A stretch of 64,000 nucleotides of DNA from Vibrio owensii CAIM 1854 = LMG 25443 (GCF_000817815.1 NZ_JPRD01000023.1:1-64000), one strand, 5' to 3'. Positions 18,479 to 27,756 are shown, counted from the first letter of the stretch. Numbers and translations are program-made. The notes: a model not told the origin generated them from the letters alone.

Positions 18479-19018
18479 TTAGTTAAATAGCCAGTAGCTT
18501 TCTGGATTGTCTGGACATTGATAAGGACCACATTCGGCAAAAGTCCCAATAACATTGAGTGCCACAACAGAAATCGCTAACAAACATGTGATGCGACCTA
18601 GATTGCTCATTTCGTAGGGTTCTGGAGACTCCTCTTTACTTGTGAGCATCAGAATAACGGCGACCGCGAAAATGGTGGCAACAAACAACACAAACGCCCA
18701 AGTGTAATAGTGCATCCCGAAGATTGGGCTACCGTATCCAGGCGTACCTGGAATCACGTGCAAAGAGACTTGTCTCAGTGACGTAGCGACGCCATAGAGT
18801 GCGCCGATAAGGACCACACCATAATGTCGCGACTGCGGCCCATACACCACGTTCAACAAGAAACCGAACATGATCATGATGAAGCCAATGCGCTGCAATA
18901 AACACAAAGGGCAAGGCAACTCATTCAGTACAAATTGCAGAACAAAGCCAATCAGTAGAACGGCTGTCATGCCCAGTAAACCAAGGGTATTGAGTAAAGC
19001 CAGATAGTTTCGATTCAT
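18479..19018 (-). CDS. DsbB-family disulfide oxidoreductase, rearranged cysteine pair
   Basis: A 179-residue membrane protein. The first redox loop after TM1 has the DsbB-type ELPCPLCLLQRIGF (Cys36, Cys39). In E. coli DsbB the second cysteine pair is in the periplasmic loop between TM3 and TM4; here that loop (VIPGTPGYGSPIFGMHYYTW) has no Cys. Instead there is an extra C-terminal helix ending in ECGPYQC (Cys163, Cys168). This suggests quinone-linked oxidation of a partner with a relocated exchange pair. The ATG at 19018 has AGGGG upstream; the frame also opens at a TTG at 19024. It is translated directly after the 51-residue DUF5993-like gene. Confidence 0.87.
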   Translation of the reverse strand: MNRNYLALLNTLGLLGMTAVLLIGFVLQFVLNELPCPLCLLQRIGFIMIMFGFLLNVVYGPQSRHYGVVLIGALYGVATSLRQVSLHVIPGTPGYGSPIFGMHYYTWAFVLFVATIFAVAVILMLTSKEESPEPYEMSNLGRITCLLAISVVALNVIGTFAECGPYQCPDNPESYWLFN

Positions 19019-19030
19019 GTGCAATCCCCT

Positions 19031-19186
19031 TTACAACAAGATGGAAAGAGGGTCGGTGGCGTGATGATTGAACCAATACAGTCCAATGATCACCGAGGAA
19101 GCAAAGAAAGCATAGCCCACCGCTTTCTTACCTAAAAATGCACTGAGCATCGCGATCAATAACAGCAAAAAGATTAATGTCATCAT
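19031..19186 (-). CDS. 51-residue membrane protein, DUF5993-like
   Basis: A small ORF (MMTLIFLLLLIAMLSAFLGKK to LSILL) with AAGGA 8 bases upstream and its stop 12 bases before the DsbB-type start. It has two hydrophobic stretches and a conserved-looking YWFNHHATDPL near the C-terminus. I recall small proteins of the DUF5993 family with such an HH-x-TDPL ending beside DsbB-type genes, so the two probably form a functional pair; this recollection should be confirmed by a profile search. Confidence 0.72.
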   Translation of the reverse strand: MMTLIFLLLLIAMLSAFLGKKAVGYAFFASSVIIGLYWFNHHATDPLSILL

Positions 19187-19257
19187 GAGGGAGTTCCTTC
19201 CTTACTCTCTGATTTCAATCCTTTTAACTATAGGAAACGCGAGCTAATGCGCGACTT

Positions 19258-19541
19258 TATACCCAAATAACTTCGAGATGCTTGGTTCAGCGAGAATGAC
19301 TTGGTTTGCAGACGCGGCGTCGATTTAAAGGTTTAGTGGGCCTAAATCAAGAATCGGCAACAAAGTATGCAAGCCAAGGCAACTCGCCCTTCGGGAGCGT
19401 GTCATTGAGTCGCTTTCTTAATTAAACCAATGGCTGCGTCAAACAACTTGGAAAGAGCTGGCTATTACACTGCGTTGCTTTCCTTGCTCTCGAATCAATG
19501 ACAACGCTCTGAATCCTGCATCTTGAAGTCACTTGGGTATA
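19258..19541. repeat. Dispersed-type element with 24-base inverted ends
   Basis: The left end TATACCCAAATAACTTCGAGATGC and the right end, read in reverse complement, TATACCCAAGTGACTTCAAGATGC, differ at only three or four positions. The interior has no ORF of note. Inverted-ended, non-coding, intergenic units of this size are typical of MITE-like repeats, and I recall the TACCCAAGTNACTTCAAGATGC motif as widespread between genes of Vibrio chromosomes. No transposase or target duplication can be shown here. Confidence 0.7.
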
Positions 19542-19548
19542 TCTACAA

Positions 19549-19602
19549 TAAAAAAGAGGAGGGGTTAGATTCGAGGTCCCAGATGAAGCTAACCCACTCC
19601 CC
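19549..19602 (-). terminator. Terminator of the tripartite RND operon
   Basis: On the minus strand GGGGAGTGGGTTAG pairs with CTAACCCCTCCTC (one bulge) across a 20-base loop and is followed by a T6 run. Confidence 0.7.
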
Positions 19603-19627
19603 AAAATCGTTACTCAACTCATTCGGT

Positions 19628-21112
19628 TTAACTTTGTGGAGATTGCTCTAATGCCCAATCACCACCCAGTGATTTGTAGAGTGCGACAGTGACCTGAGCT
19701 GTTTGCAATTTGGCAGCGATTTGTCGATCTTGCATCATGCGTTGCTGGCGCTGAGCATCCAGTACCGACAAGTGGTCAATCAAACCAGCACGGTAGAGGG
19801 ATTTGGCTTTCCCCACGGCTTTATCTGTCGCAACCAGAGCATCATCAATACGGCGCTGATTCTCTTGGCTTCTGCCATAAGCAAATAGTGTGGAATCCAC
19901 TTCAGCAAAAGCCGAATCTACGGCGTGTTGGTAAGTCAGAGTTGCTGCGTCAAAACGAGCTTGGTTGATGTCCTCTAAAGCATCGCCACGACCACCATCA
20001 AAGACATTCCAACTGATGCCTGCCGCGCCAACCCAGCCGAAAGAATCACTGCTAAACAGATCATCAAAGCTGGAAGCAGACACGCCCGGAGCGCCGGTTA
20101 AGAAAAACTTCGGATATTGATTGGCAATACTTGCCGCAAGTTCTTCATTGATCGCTGCCATTTCTCGCTCCGCTAGGCGGATATCAGGGCGACGCTGCAT
20201 TAAGTCGGAAGGTAATCCGATTGGCACGACATTTTGCATTGCTGGTACACCTTGAGTCTCTGCAAGTCTCACTTCGACTTTCGACAAAGGCTCACCAAGC
20301 AGTACTGCGATACGATGTTTGTGTACTTGCTGCGCGATTTCCAACTGAGGAATGATTGACTCCATCGCTGCAAGCGTCGCTTTGGCTTGCGCTAAATCGA
20401 GATCCGAACCGTAACCGCTACGGACCACTTTCTCGACCAAGTCCATGGTTTTCCTTTGGTCTTCAAGGTTTGATTTAGCTAAGTCGAGACGCTCGCTTGC
20501 CCCTTGATACTGCAAGTAGTTATGAATTAAATCTGCAGTAAGCAAAGTCGTCAGCCCGCTTTGATAAATCTCTGCTTGCTCAACTCGTATTTGGGCGGCA
20601 TTGGATTGGCGATCAATGCGACCAAACAAATCCAATTCCCAAGCGATACTTGCTCCGGCAAAAACACCATCATGCTGGTTGTCCAACAAGGTTGTCTTGC
20701 CAATTTGTGGTGGCAGGCCTGCGGCGGAATCACCAATTGGGTTCAGGGCAGGGCCAAGCAGTGAGTCGTTCTTACTCAGCTGATAATTGACGTATCCGGC
20801 ACCAACATTGATGGTCGGCACTTTGAATGACTCAACAACGCTCTTATAGCTGTCTGCCATTTTGATGCGCTCTGCCGCGACCTTAAGCGGGATGTTTTGG
20901 CTTTGCATATCAAGCACCAAATCGTTCAACGTTGGGTCGTTAAACTCTGTCCACCAAAACGCTTCTCTCTCAGCATTGCGGCTGACGCCATTTTGAGCGG
21001 CATACAAATAAGTCTCGGCCATGCTGGTGGTTGGCGTTTGATAGTCTGGTCCAACGGCGCAACCGGATAGACTCATTGCCAACACCAGTGGCGCGATAAC
21101 GAACTTTCTCAT
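19628..21112 (-). CDS. RND outer-membrane factor lipoprotein (NodT/OprM family)
   Basis: A 494-residue outer-membrane channel subunit of a tripartite pump. The signal sequence ends in the lipobox LSGC (Cys18), followed by AVGPDYQTP, the classic start of the OprM/NodT family. Two repeated helical halves carry the usual LDLFGRIDRQ and FNVFDGGR-type motifs (here SWELDLFG-like and SWNVFDGGRGD). GGAGG precedes the ATG. It is separated by 2 bases from the RND permease stop, so this pump carries its own channel rather than borrowing TolC. Confidence 0.94.
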   Translation of the reverse strand: MRKFVIAPLVLAMSLSGCAVGPDYQTPTTSMAETYLYAAQNGVSRNAEREAFWWTEFNDPTLNDLVLDMQSQNIPLKVAAERIKMADSYKSVVESFKVPTINVGAGYVNYQLSKNDSLLGPALNPIGDSAAGLPPQIGKTTLLDNQHDGVFAGASIAWELDLFGRIDRQSNAAQIRVEQAEIYQSGLTTLLTADLIHNYLQYQGASERLDLAKSNLEDQRKTMDLVEKVVRSGYGSDLDLAQAKATLAAMESIIPQLEIAQQVHKHRIAVLLGEPLSKVEVRLAETQGVPAMQNVVPIGLPSDLMQRRPDIRLAEREMAAINEELAASIANQYPKFFLTGAPGVSASSFDDLFSSDSFGWVGAAGISWNVFDGGRGDALEDINQARFDAATLTYQHAVDSAFAEVDSTLFAYGRSQENQRRIDDALVATDKAVGKAKSLYRAGLIDHLSVLDAQRQQRMMQDRQIAAKLQTAQVTVALYKSLGGDWALEQSPQS

Positions 21113-21114
21113 GA

Positions 21115-24100
21115 TTACGCCTCCTTCAATTCAGCGTCAGTTTGCGTTGTTGGTGATTTTTCTTTGTATGCCAAGCGATACAGTGCCGGCATGATGAACA
21201 GTGACAACACGGTCGCTGCTGCCAGACCGCCGATGATGGTAGCTGCCATTTGGTCGAACAGGAGATCCGATAGCAGCGGGATCATGCCGAGTGCGGTTGT
21301 TAGTGCACCCATCGAAATCGCCATGGTGCGGTTAACGGTGGCTTCTTTGATGGCATCTGACAATGGGCGGCCGTTCGCACGTTCCAACTCAATTTGGTCC
21401 ATCAACACAATGCCGTTTTTAATGATCATGCCTGTCAGGGTGATGGCACCAATCAACGCCATAAAGCCGAATGGTTTGTCAAAACCAAGCAGAGCAAAGG
21501 TGGCACCGGTAGCCGCCAAAGGCAGTGTGGCTAGAATGATGATCGGTTGCTTAAAGCCGTTAAACATTGCGACCAGAATGATCACCATGATCAGCATTGC
21601 TTTTGGTAGCTGTTTAAAGATGTCAGTAACCGCTTTGTGTTCATCGTAGTATTCGCCGCCCCATTCCAAGCTATAGCCGCCTGGCAGAGGAATCGCTTCG
21701 ATTTGATCTTTCACCGCGTTGCGTACTCTTGCTGGTGTGGTTGAACGCTCAACACCTGCTTGTGCTGTGATGGTTTTGACGCGATTGCGACGCCAGATCA
21801 TGCTTTCTTCTGGTACTAGCTCAAAGCCATCGACCACTTGGCCGAGAGGCACACTGTGCATGCCAAGCAGCGAACGTACTGGCAGAGTTTCTAGTGACGC
21901 CATGTTTTGAGACGTGCCACGCAGTTGAATTGGAATCAACTCGTCATTAAGGTTCATCTGACCTAATGGCATGCCATCAGAAGCGCGTTTCAGAGCAAAA
22001 GCGATGTCCGCACGGTTGATGCCAGCTTGGCGCATCTTGTCTTGGTTGATGATGGGTTTGAGCACCTTGCTTTCTTGACGCCAGTCATCACGAACGTATT
22101 TGGCATCCGGGTGAGTAGCAAAGATTGCTTTTGCTTGATCCGCCAGTTGGTGCAACACCGCTTCATCAGGGCCAGAGAAGCGAGCTTCTACTGCATACTT
22201 GTCTGAGGTCGCCAGTTTTAGTGCTCTAAAGCGAGGTTCTGCGTCTGGGAAAGTGTGCTGTAACCATTTGTCACCACGTTCAACAAGTTGGCTGATGCTT
22301 TCGTAATCCTTGGTGTTAATCAATATCTGCCCGTATGCAGGATCAAGCGGCTCTGGTTCTACGGTCACCGAGAAGCGTGGCGCACTTGCGCCCATGTAGC
22401 TAGAGATGCTTTCTACTTCTGGTTGCTTGAGTAGCCACTGCTCGACTTTGCGCATGTCTGCTGAGGTTTGCTCAATCTTGGCACCATTTGGTAGCCAGTA
22501 ATCAAGGAACACGATAGGGCGATCCGATTGCGGGATAAAGTTTACCGCTACGTAAGGCACGGCCACGGCAGTCACCAAAAGCAGGGGAATCAATGCTGTC
22601 AGAGCTTTCATTGGGTTATCAACCGTCCAAAACACCAACTGCTTGTAACGGCTTGGCTTTGCGTCTTCATAGATAGGTGTTGGTTTGATGAACATCCAGC
22701 ACATCAGTACGGTGAAGGTCATCGCGACCAACCAAGACAGAAGAAGCGAAGACGCGACGATGTAGAACACTGAGCCCGCAAATTCGGCTGAGTCGGTTTT
22801 GGAGAACAGAACTGGACTTGCACCCATGATGGCTATGACGGTCGCGCCAAGCAGAGGGACGGCGGTTTCCTTAACTGAATCAATAGCAGCACGTGTGCGC
22901 TCGATGCCTTTGCTCAGTTTTACGATCATCATGTCAGTGATCACGATGGCGTTGTCTACCAACATACCTAGAGCAAGGATGAAGGTACCTAACGAGACTC
23001 GATGCAAATCAATACCTGCAATGTTCATGTAGATCAGCGTGAGCAGGATAGTCAGCAATAAGCTTGAACCCACAATTGTCGCGCTCTTAAAGCCCATGAA
23101 GACGAACAGCACCACAAACACAATGCCGACACTTTCAAGGAGGTTACCGACGAAGTCATCAATCGCTTTTTGCACTTCTTCAGGTTGGTAAGCCACAGTA
23201 GAAATATCAACGCCAAGCGGTAGGGTTTGTTGGTAGTTTTGGATGATGTCGCGAATCGTGTCGCCGAGCGAGACCACATTGATACCTTCAACAGGGCTGA
23301 CCGCTAGCGTCACCGCAGGCTCACCATTAAATCGACTTTCTGTTAGTGCTGGTGTTTGGTAGCCCATGGATACATCGGCGATGTCACCTAAGCGAATCAA
23401 GCCTGTACCTAGCTCACTCACGCCACCTTTGATGACCAAATTGCGAATATCATCTAATGATTGAAATTCACTTGTTTGAATGATGCGAATGCGCTCGGTG
23501 CCAGCATCGAACTTGCCTGCTTCAAAGGTCATGTTCTGTGTGCTGAGTTGGCTCCACACCTGCGCGACAGACAAGCCATATTGAGCCAGACGTTCGTCAG
23601 GCATATCAATGTAAACCACTCGTGGTTGCACGCCGTGTAGCTCAATCTTCTTGATGCCTTTTACGGCTTTGATTTGGCGTTGCAATTCTTCTGCATAGCG
23701 GCGTAATTCTTCAGGTGCGGCGTCTTGGCTATGGATAGAGAAAAGCATGCCATACACTTCAGAGAACTCATCCTGAACAATGCTGATTTGCGCTGTAGAT
23801 GGCAGTTGCAGTTTTACGTCGTCGACTTTGCGGCGCAGTAAATCCCATTGCTGCGGAAGCGCTTTGGAATTGAGGCTCTCTTTCAAGTCGACAAATACCA
23901 TCGACATCCCCGGACGAGACAATGAGCGCAGGCGATTCAACTCGGCCATTTCTTGAAGCTTAGTCTCAATGGTATCGGTGACTTGTTGTTCCACTTCTTC
24001 CGCCGAGGCGCCCGGATACAAGGTGACAACGACGGCGGTTTTAACCGTGAAGCTAGGGTCTTCCAACTTGCCTAAATCGAAGTAAGAATACAGCCCTGCC

Positions 24101-24171
24101 ACCACACTTAAGGCGATAAAGAACAACACGAAAGTGCGCTGTCTTATCGCGAATTCAGCTAAATTGATCAT
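21115..24171 (-). CDS. RND efflux permease
   Basis: A full-length (1018-residue) proton-driven exporter. TM4 carries GMLVDNAIVITDMM with the relay Asp, TM1 is IRQRTFVLFFIALSVVAGLY, and the late half has GMIIKNGIVLMDQIELE. The two halves show the internal duplication of 12-helix RND proteins. The Asp pair of TM4 is reduced to one Asp (VDN rather than VDD), which is common in the MexF/YegN-like branch. The product sits with its fusion protein (9 bases upstream) and channel (2 bases downstream) in one operon, probably exporting drugs or metabolites. Confidence 0.95.
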   Translation of the reverse strand: MINLAEFAIRQRTFVLFFIALSVVAGLYSYFDLGKLEDPSFTVKTAVVVTLYPGASAEEVEQQVTDTIETKLQEMAELNRLRSLSRPGMSMVFVDLKESLNSKALPQQWDLLRRKVDDVKLQLPSTAQISIVQDEFSEVYGMLFSIHSQDAAPEELRRYAEELQRQIKAVKGIKKIELHGVQPRVVYIDMPDERLAQYGLSVAQVWSQLSTQNMTFEAGKFDAGTERIRIIQTSEFQSLDDIRNLVIKGGVSELGTGLIRLGDIADVSMGYQTPALTESRFNGEPAVTLAVSPVEGINVVSLGDTIRDIIQNYQQTLPLGVDISTVAYQPEEVQKAIDDFVGNLLESVGIVFVVLFVFMGFKSATIVGSSLLLTILLTLIYMNIAGIDLHRVSLGTFILALGMLVDNAIVITDMMIVKLSKGIERTRAAIDSVKETAVPLLGATVIAIMGASPVLFSKTDSAEFAGSVFYIVASSLLLSWLVAMTFTVLMCWMFIKPTPIYEDAKPSRYKQLVFWTVDNPMKALTALIPLLLVTAVAVPYVAVNFIPQSDRPIVFLDYWLPNGAKIEQTSADMRKVEQWLLKQPEVESISSYMGASAPRFSVTVEPEPLDPAYGQILINTKDYESISQLVERGDKWLQHTFPDAEPRFRALKLATSDKYAVEARFSGPDEAVLHQLADQAKAIFATHPDAKYVRDDWRQESKVLKPIINQDKMRQAGINRADIAFALKRASDGMPLGQMNLNDELIPIQLRGTSQNMASLETLPVRSLLGMHSVPLGQVVDGFELVPEESMIWRRNRVKTITAQAGVERSTTPARVRNAVKDQIEAIPLPGGYSLEWGGEYYDEHKAVTDIFKQLPKAMLIMVIILVAMFNGFKQPIIILATLPLAATGATFALLGFDKPFGFMALIGAITLTGMIIKNGIVLMDQIELERANGRPLSDAIKEATVNRTMAISMGALTTALGMIPLLSDLLFDQMAATIIGGLAAATVLSLFIMPALYRLAYKEKSPTTQTDAELKEA

Positions 24172-24180
24172 GATTCGAAC

Positions 24181-25263
24181 CTATAGCGTTTTGATGGTTA
24201 AGTTCGGCGTGTTGTCGCCAGCTTGAAGATAATGAGTGCCGCTAATGACCACATAGTCGCCTGGACTGAAAGCGCCGGAGACACAAGCTTGATGCGAGTC
24301 GATGGATTGTAAACTCACTGGCTCGGTGTGCACGATAGCGTCACGAACGACATTGACGTGTAGCGATTTCTTTTCACCTAAAATGGCAGAATAGGGGAAG
24401 CAATGACTGGATTGATCGGGCTGAAATGAGGTTGTGACCGTAACGGCTTTGCCATTGAACAGCTCGTTAGAAATTGAATCGATAGCTAGAGTGACAGGGT
24501 AAGTTTGTTTGATGAGATGTTTTTTAGGCGCGATTTCAGCGACGTTCGCACGGTATGTTTGCTCTGAGCCATACCAAGACAGTGCCGCTGTTTGCCCAAG
24601 ACTAAACTGACGAATCATGTTCTCAGGCACGTCGATATCCACTTCCCACTGACCGTCTTGTTGAAGAGTGGCGACGCTTACGCCCGGCAATGTCTGCTCG
24701 AATGCGTCGATTCGTACCTCGCCAATGCTGCCAGAAAATGGTGCACGCAGCGTAGTGTAAGCCAAGGCATCTTGCGCGCGTTGAATATTCTTCTCTACCA
24801 CTTTAACCGCAGACAAACTGCGCTCATAACCGCTGATAGCACGATCCAAATTCACACTGGCAATCGCGTCATCATCGGTGGCTTGTTTCACGCGTTTTAG
24901 CTCAGCCTTTGCCAGTTTATGCGCAGACTTTGCTTCCAGCATACGTGCTTGAAGTTCTTCCAAAGAAACTTGGTAATCGTGAGGATCAAGCGTAGCAATG
25001 ATCTGTCCTTTCTCGACATGATCGCCTTTCTTCACCAAAACGCGCTCAACCGTGCCAGGAACGCGAAAAGAAAGGGATGCGGTCTCTTTTGCTTGAACAA
25101 TGCCACTAAACGATTTGTTCAACGCCGTATTTTCACCCGTGACTTCAACAACTTGAATTGGGCGAGGGGACTCTGGTTCGGTGAACGTGTTTTGGCTTTG
25201 ATTACAGCCAAACAGTGCCAATGTTGCGGCACCTAATGCAGTAGTTTTGAATAGACGATTCAT
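24181..25263 (-). CDS. RND membrane fusion lipoprotein
   Basis: A 360-residue periplasmic adaptor. The start MNRLFKTTALGAATLALFGC at 25263 is chosen over an upstream in-frame start at 25305, because GGAG lies 7 bases before it and it begins exactly with a lipoprotein signal (lipobox LFGC, Cys20). The biotinyl-lipoyl half motifs LSFRVPGTVERVLVKKGDHVEKGQ and LRAPFSGSIGEV flank a coiled-coil hairpin (about 95-160). First gene of the MFP-RND-OMF operon. LysR is encoded 104 bases upstream on the same strand. Confidence 0.93.
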   Translation of the reverse strand: MNRLFKTTALGAATLALFGCNQSQNTFTEPESPRPIQVVEVTGENTALNKSFSGIVQAKETASLSFRVPGTVERVLVKKGDHVEKGQIIATLDPHDYQVSLEELQARMLEAKSAHKLAKAELKRVKQATDDDAIASVNLDRAISGYERSLSAVKVVEKNIQRAQDALAYTTLRAPFSGSIGEVRIDAFEQTLPGVSVATLQQDGQWEVDIDVPENMIRQFSLGQTAALSWYGSEQTYRANVAEIAPKKHLIKQTYPVTLAIDSISNELFNGKAVTVTTSFQPDQSSHCFPYSAILGEKKSLHVNVVRDAIVHTEPVSLQSIDSHQACVSGAFSPGDYVVISGTHYLQAGDNTPNLTIKTL

Positions 25264-25292
25264 ACGATGGCTCCATAATTTTGGTGCCATCA

Positions 25293-25355
25293 TACAATTG
25301 TACAATGTTCAGATAATCACTCGGCAATGAGACTCACTGTCTCAAAAAACGAGAC
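25293..25355. promoter_or_regulatory. Inverted repeats upstream of the RND operon
   Basis: The spacer between lysR and the fusion protein gene holds a perfect TACAATTGTA palindrome (25293-25302), an inverted repeat GAGAC-TCACT-GTCTC (25329-25343), and a third GAGAC (25351-25355). They are well placed as operators or promoter elements for the pump, and LysR is the obvious candidate ligand. This is inference from position. Confidence 0.4.
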
Positions 25356-25366
25356 AATGCATTCAG

Positions 25367-26248
25367 CTAAACGAGTTTTGGGACTTCTTTAATGAGGTGG
25401 TCAATAAGTAAGCGGCTCGCCTGACTCAATGTCTTAGGCTGCGGGTAAAGCAACCACCCCGATTCTTCAGTGACAGAATATTGTGACAATAGCTGCACCA
25501 AGCTGCCGGATTCCAACTCACGCTTCACCAGTAGTTTGGGCATAAAGGTGATACCACGATCTAAAATCGTCGCGTTCTTAATAAAGCCAATGTTGTTAGA
25601 AATGAGCTTCGGGTGCAGTTGTACACTTTGCTCTTGGAAGTGCCATACATTGTCTACCTCGCCATTTGGCCAACGAAAACAGACACACTGGTGTTCCTTC
25701 AGTTGTTCTAGGTTTTCTGGCATGCCGTGTGTTTCAAGGTAATTGGGAGAAGCGACTAAACAACGGTCGAGTGTTAGAAGCTTACGCGCAACGATGTCGG
25801 AATCAAACAATGCACCACCATGGAAAGCGATGTCCAAGCCCTGTTGGAACATGTCACTAAAGCCATTGTTGATGTTGCGAATATCCAACTCAACATGAGG
25901 ATATTTATCGTGGAAGTTAAACAGAATTGGGCGAACCAGTTCGTCGGTTTCTGGCAGTAACCCGAGTTTGATGCGGCCGCGAACTTCATTGGTGTCATTG
26001 CTGACTTGTTCGTTCGCGGAATCGAGCATGGTCAGCGCTTTTTGCAGGTTCTCATAATAAGCTTCGCCGTTGTTCGTTAGCGATAAACTGCGTGTGGTGC
26101 GATGGAATAACTGAGCGCCCAAGGATTGCTCTAACTCGCCAATTCGTCGACTCACATTCGCGCGCGGCAAATCCAATGCGTTTGCTGCGGCGGTAAAGCT
26201 TCCTAACTCGACCACTTTAATGAAGAGTTTAAGATCGTCGATTTTCAC
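25367..26248 (-). CDS. LysR-family regulator upstream of RND operon
   Basis: A 293-residue LysR-type regulator. The N-terminal winged helix-turn-helix runs from DDLKLFIKVVELGSFTAAANAL to LFHRTTRSLSLTNNG, followed by the linker helix and a periplasmic-binding-protein-like effector domain. The ALDLPRANVSRRI recognition region places it in the large CrgA/AaeR-like branch. It is on the same strand and just upstream of the efflux genes, so it may control the pump and itself through the inverted repeats between them. Confidence 0.9.
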   Translation of the reverse strand: MKIDDLKLFIKVVELGSFTAAANALDLPRANVSRRIGELEQSLGAQLFHRTTRSLSLTNNGEAYYENLQKALTMLDSANEQVSNDTNEVRGRIKLGLLPETDELVRPILFNFHDKYPHVELDIRNINNGFSDMFQQGLDIAFHGGALFDSDIVARKLLTLDRCLVASPNYLETHGMPENLEQLKEHQCVCFRWPNGEVDNVWHFQEQSVQLHPKLISNNIGFIKNATILDRGITFMPKLLVKRELESGSLVQLLSQYSVTEESGWLLYPQPKTLSQASRLLIDHLIKEVPKLV

Positions 26249-26377
26249 ACTGGCGCTCCATGCTTATTGAACACTGTACTAAACCGTGACACTCTAAAGC
26301 ATCATAACGTTATGCACAAAATATAACGTGACTTTTGATAACAGATACTTTTTTGAAAAGAGAAATAGGAAATTAAT

Positions 26378-26737
26378 GTGCTGAGAGTCATTCAACGTCG
26401 TCGAATCAAGAAGGTCATTAAGTTGCTTTCTGCCAGATTGATTAAGGGCTATGGAAGTCGCGAGTATTTCTCTATCGGACAAGTGCAAAGCAGCACAAGC
26501 GAGTTGAGCAAGCGCCAACAACAGATCGCTTTGGCTCTGTATGCCGATCCTCAAGAACTGAGCGCAGACGTTAGAGCTGAGCTTACTTCCTTGCGTGCTG
26601 ATGTCTCGAATGACTTTTTTGATGGTGGAGATTACACGGCGCAAGATGTACTGAATCTACTTGGTTCGGGTGGTTGGAAAGGCGGTCGTATGGACGATGA
26701 CATGTCGCACCGATTCGGAATGAATAGCCGATACTAA
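26378..26737 (+). CDS. Small basic protein, DUF6559-like
   Basis: A 119-residue cytosolic protein, starting at GTG with AGGA 7 bases upstream. The N-terminus is very basic (RRRIKKVIKLLSARL) and is followed by YGSREYFSIGQV, which I associate with the DUF6559 family found in Vibrio. The C-terminal half is acidic and Gly-rich (GSGGWKGGRMDDD). Its function is unknown. It is divergent from the RND-linked lysR and lies 28 bases before the next lysR on its own strand, so it may be co-transcribed with that gene. Confidence 0.7.
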   Translation: MLRVIQRRRIKKVIKLLSARLIKGYGSREYFSIGQVQSSTSELSKRQQQIALALYADPQELSADVRAELTSLRADVSNDFFDGGDYTAQDVLNLLGSGGWKGGRMDDDMSHRFGMNSRY

Positions 26738-26765
26738 ACAGGGTTGTATTGGGGAACGAATCACG

Positions 26766-27680
26766 ATGAAGCAGCTGGATCTCAACTTACTTCGCATCTT
26801 TCTGGTGCTACTTGAAACCAAGAACACGCGTATTGCGGGTGACCAATTAGCGTTGAGCCAACCCGCAGTCAGCAAAGCGTTGGGAAGGCTTCGTGATTAC
26901 TTTGATGATGAGTTGTTTACTCGTGTTCACTCTGGCCTAAAACCAACGCCTCGTGCGCTTGAGCTGGGTGACAAGCTACCGATGATCATGGAGAGTTTGG
27001 ATGAGGTGATTCTTGACTCGCCAACGTTTGAGCCTGCCGACTACCAAGGCAACATTACCATTGCGATTAATGGCTTTATCTCCAATTGGCTCGGTGCACG
27101 CTTGTGTCTCGCGGTGATTGAAGAGGCACCAAACGCACAAGTAAACATAGTGAATTGGGGCTCTCAAACACTCAAAAAGTTGCTCGATGGCGAAATTCAA
27201 GCGGCCATCAACTACTCGCCAATCGACACCAATAAGCAATTTACCCACCAAGTGATTGGTGAAGATGATTTTGTTGGGTTAGTTAAAACCCACCACCCGT
27301 TGGCAGGAAAGACCCTGTCTCAAGCTGAAATCAATCAAGCAGAATACGCCAGTTTGGTGGTGCCGGGTTGGAATGATACTCAGCCCTTTATTGCTAAGCA
27401 CCTTTCAAGTGAAGTGTTGAAAGTAAAAGCGCGAAGCTCCTATCTGCATACCTTGCTTGATGTGGTCAAACAGAGTGAGATCATCTTGCCTTGCTCTCGA
27501 CAGCTTGCTCATTATCTGCGCGGTGAGTTTGAATATGTCTCTTTCCCTAATCACACCCCAGATGAACTTAAAAATATTGTGCTGGTGGAATCGCACAATA
27601 AACGCATGCACCCGATGCATCAGTGGCTCAAACGAAAAATCATCACCACTTCTCGAGCCATCATCCAAGAAAAACAATAA
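26766..27680 (+). CDS. LysR-family regulator
   Basis: A 304-residue LysR protein of the NodD/LeuO-like branch. The helix-turn-helix segment is LDLNLLRIFLVLLETKNTR then LALSQPAVSKALGRLRDYF, with ELFTRVHSGLKPTPRA as the wing. The effector domain contains the typical VGLVKTHHPLAGK. Targets are unknown; neighbours are the DUF6559-like gene before it and a convergent DUF1214 gene after it. It ends in a clear hairpin terminator. Confidence 0.9.
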   Translation: MKQLDLNLLRIFLVLLETKNTRIAGDQLALSQPAVSKALGRLRDYFDDELFTRVHSGLKPTPRALELGDKLPMIMESLDEVILDSPTFEPADYQGNITIAINGFISNWLGARLCLAVIEEAPNAQVNIVNWGSQTLKKLLDGEIQAAINYSPIDTNKQFTHQVIGEDDFVGLVKTHHPLAGKTLSQAEINQAEYASLVVPGWNDTQPFIAKHLSSEVLKVKARSSYLHTLLDVVKQSEIILPCSRQLAHYLRGEFEYVSFPNHTPDELKNIVLVESHNKRMHPMHQWLKRKIITTSRAIIQEKQ

Positions 27681-27708
27681 GCCTCTCCATCGAGAGGCTT
27701 GTTCTTTG
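27679..27708 (+). terminator. Terminator after LysR gene
   Basis: AAGCCTCTC / GAGAGGCTT is a perfect 9-base stem with a CATC loop, followed by GTTCTTT, and overlaps the TAA stop. Confidence 0.8.
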
Positions 27709-27756
27709 AGGTGTGTTCTTAGAGGCTTGGTCTGAGGAGATTAAGCCTGTTCTGCG

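Larger units (their letters stand above)
19187..19627. other. Long intergenic region holding an inverted-repeat element
   Basis: Between the DUF5993-like gene and the end of the RND operon no protein-coding gene is visible. It contains a 284-base element with inverted ends (19258-19541) and the operon terminator (19549-19602). A 60-codon minus-strand ORF inside the element is not supported. Confidence 0.6.
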
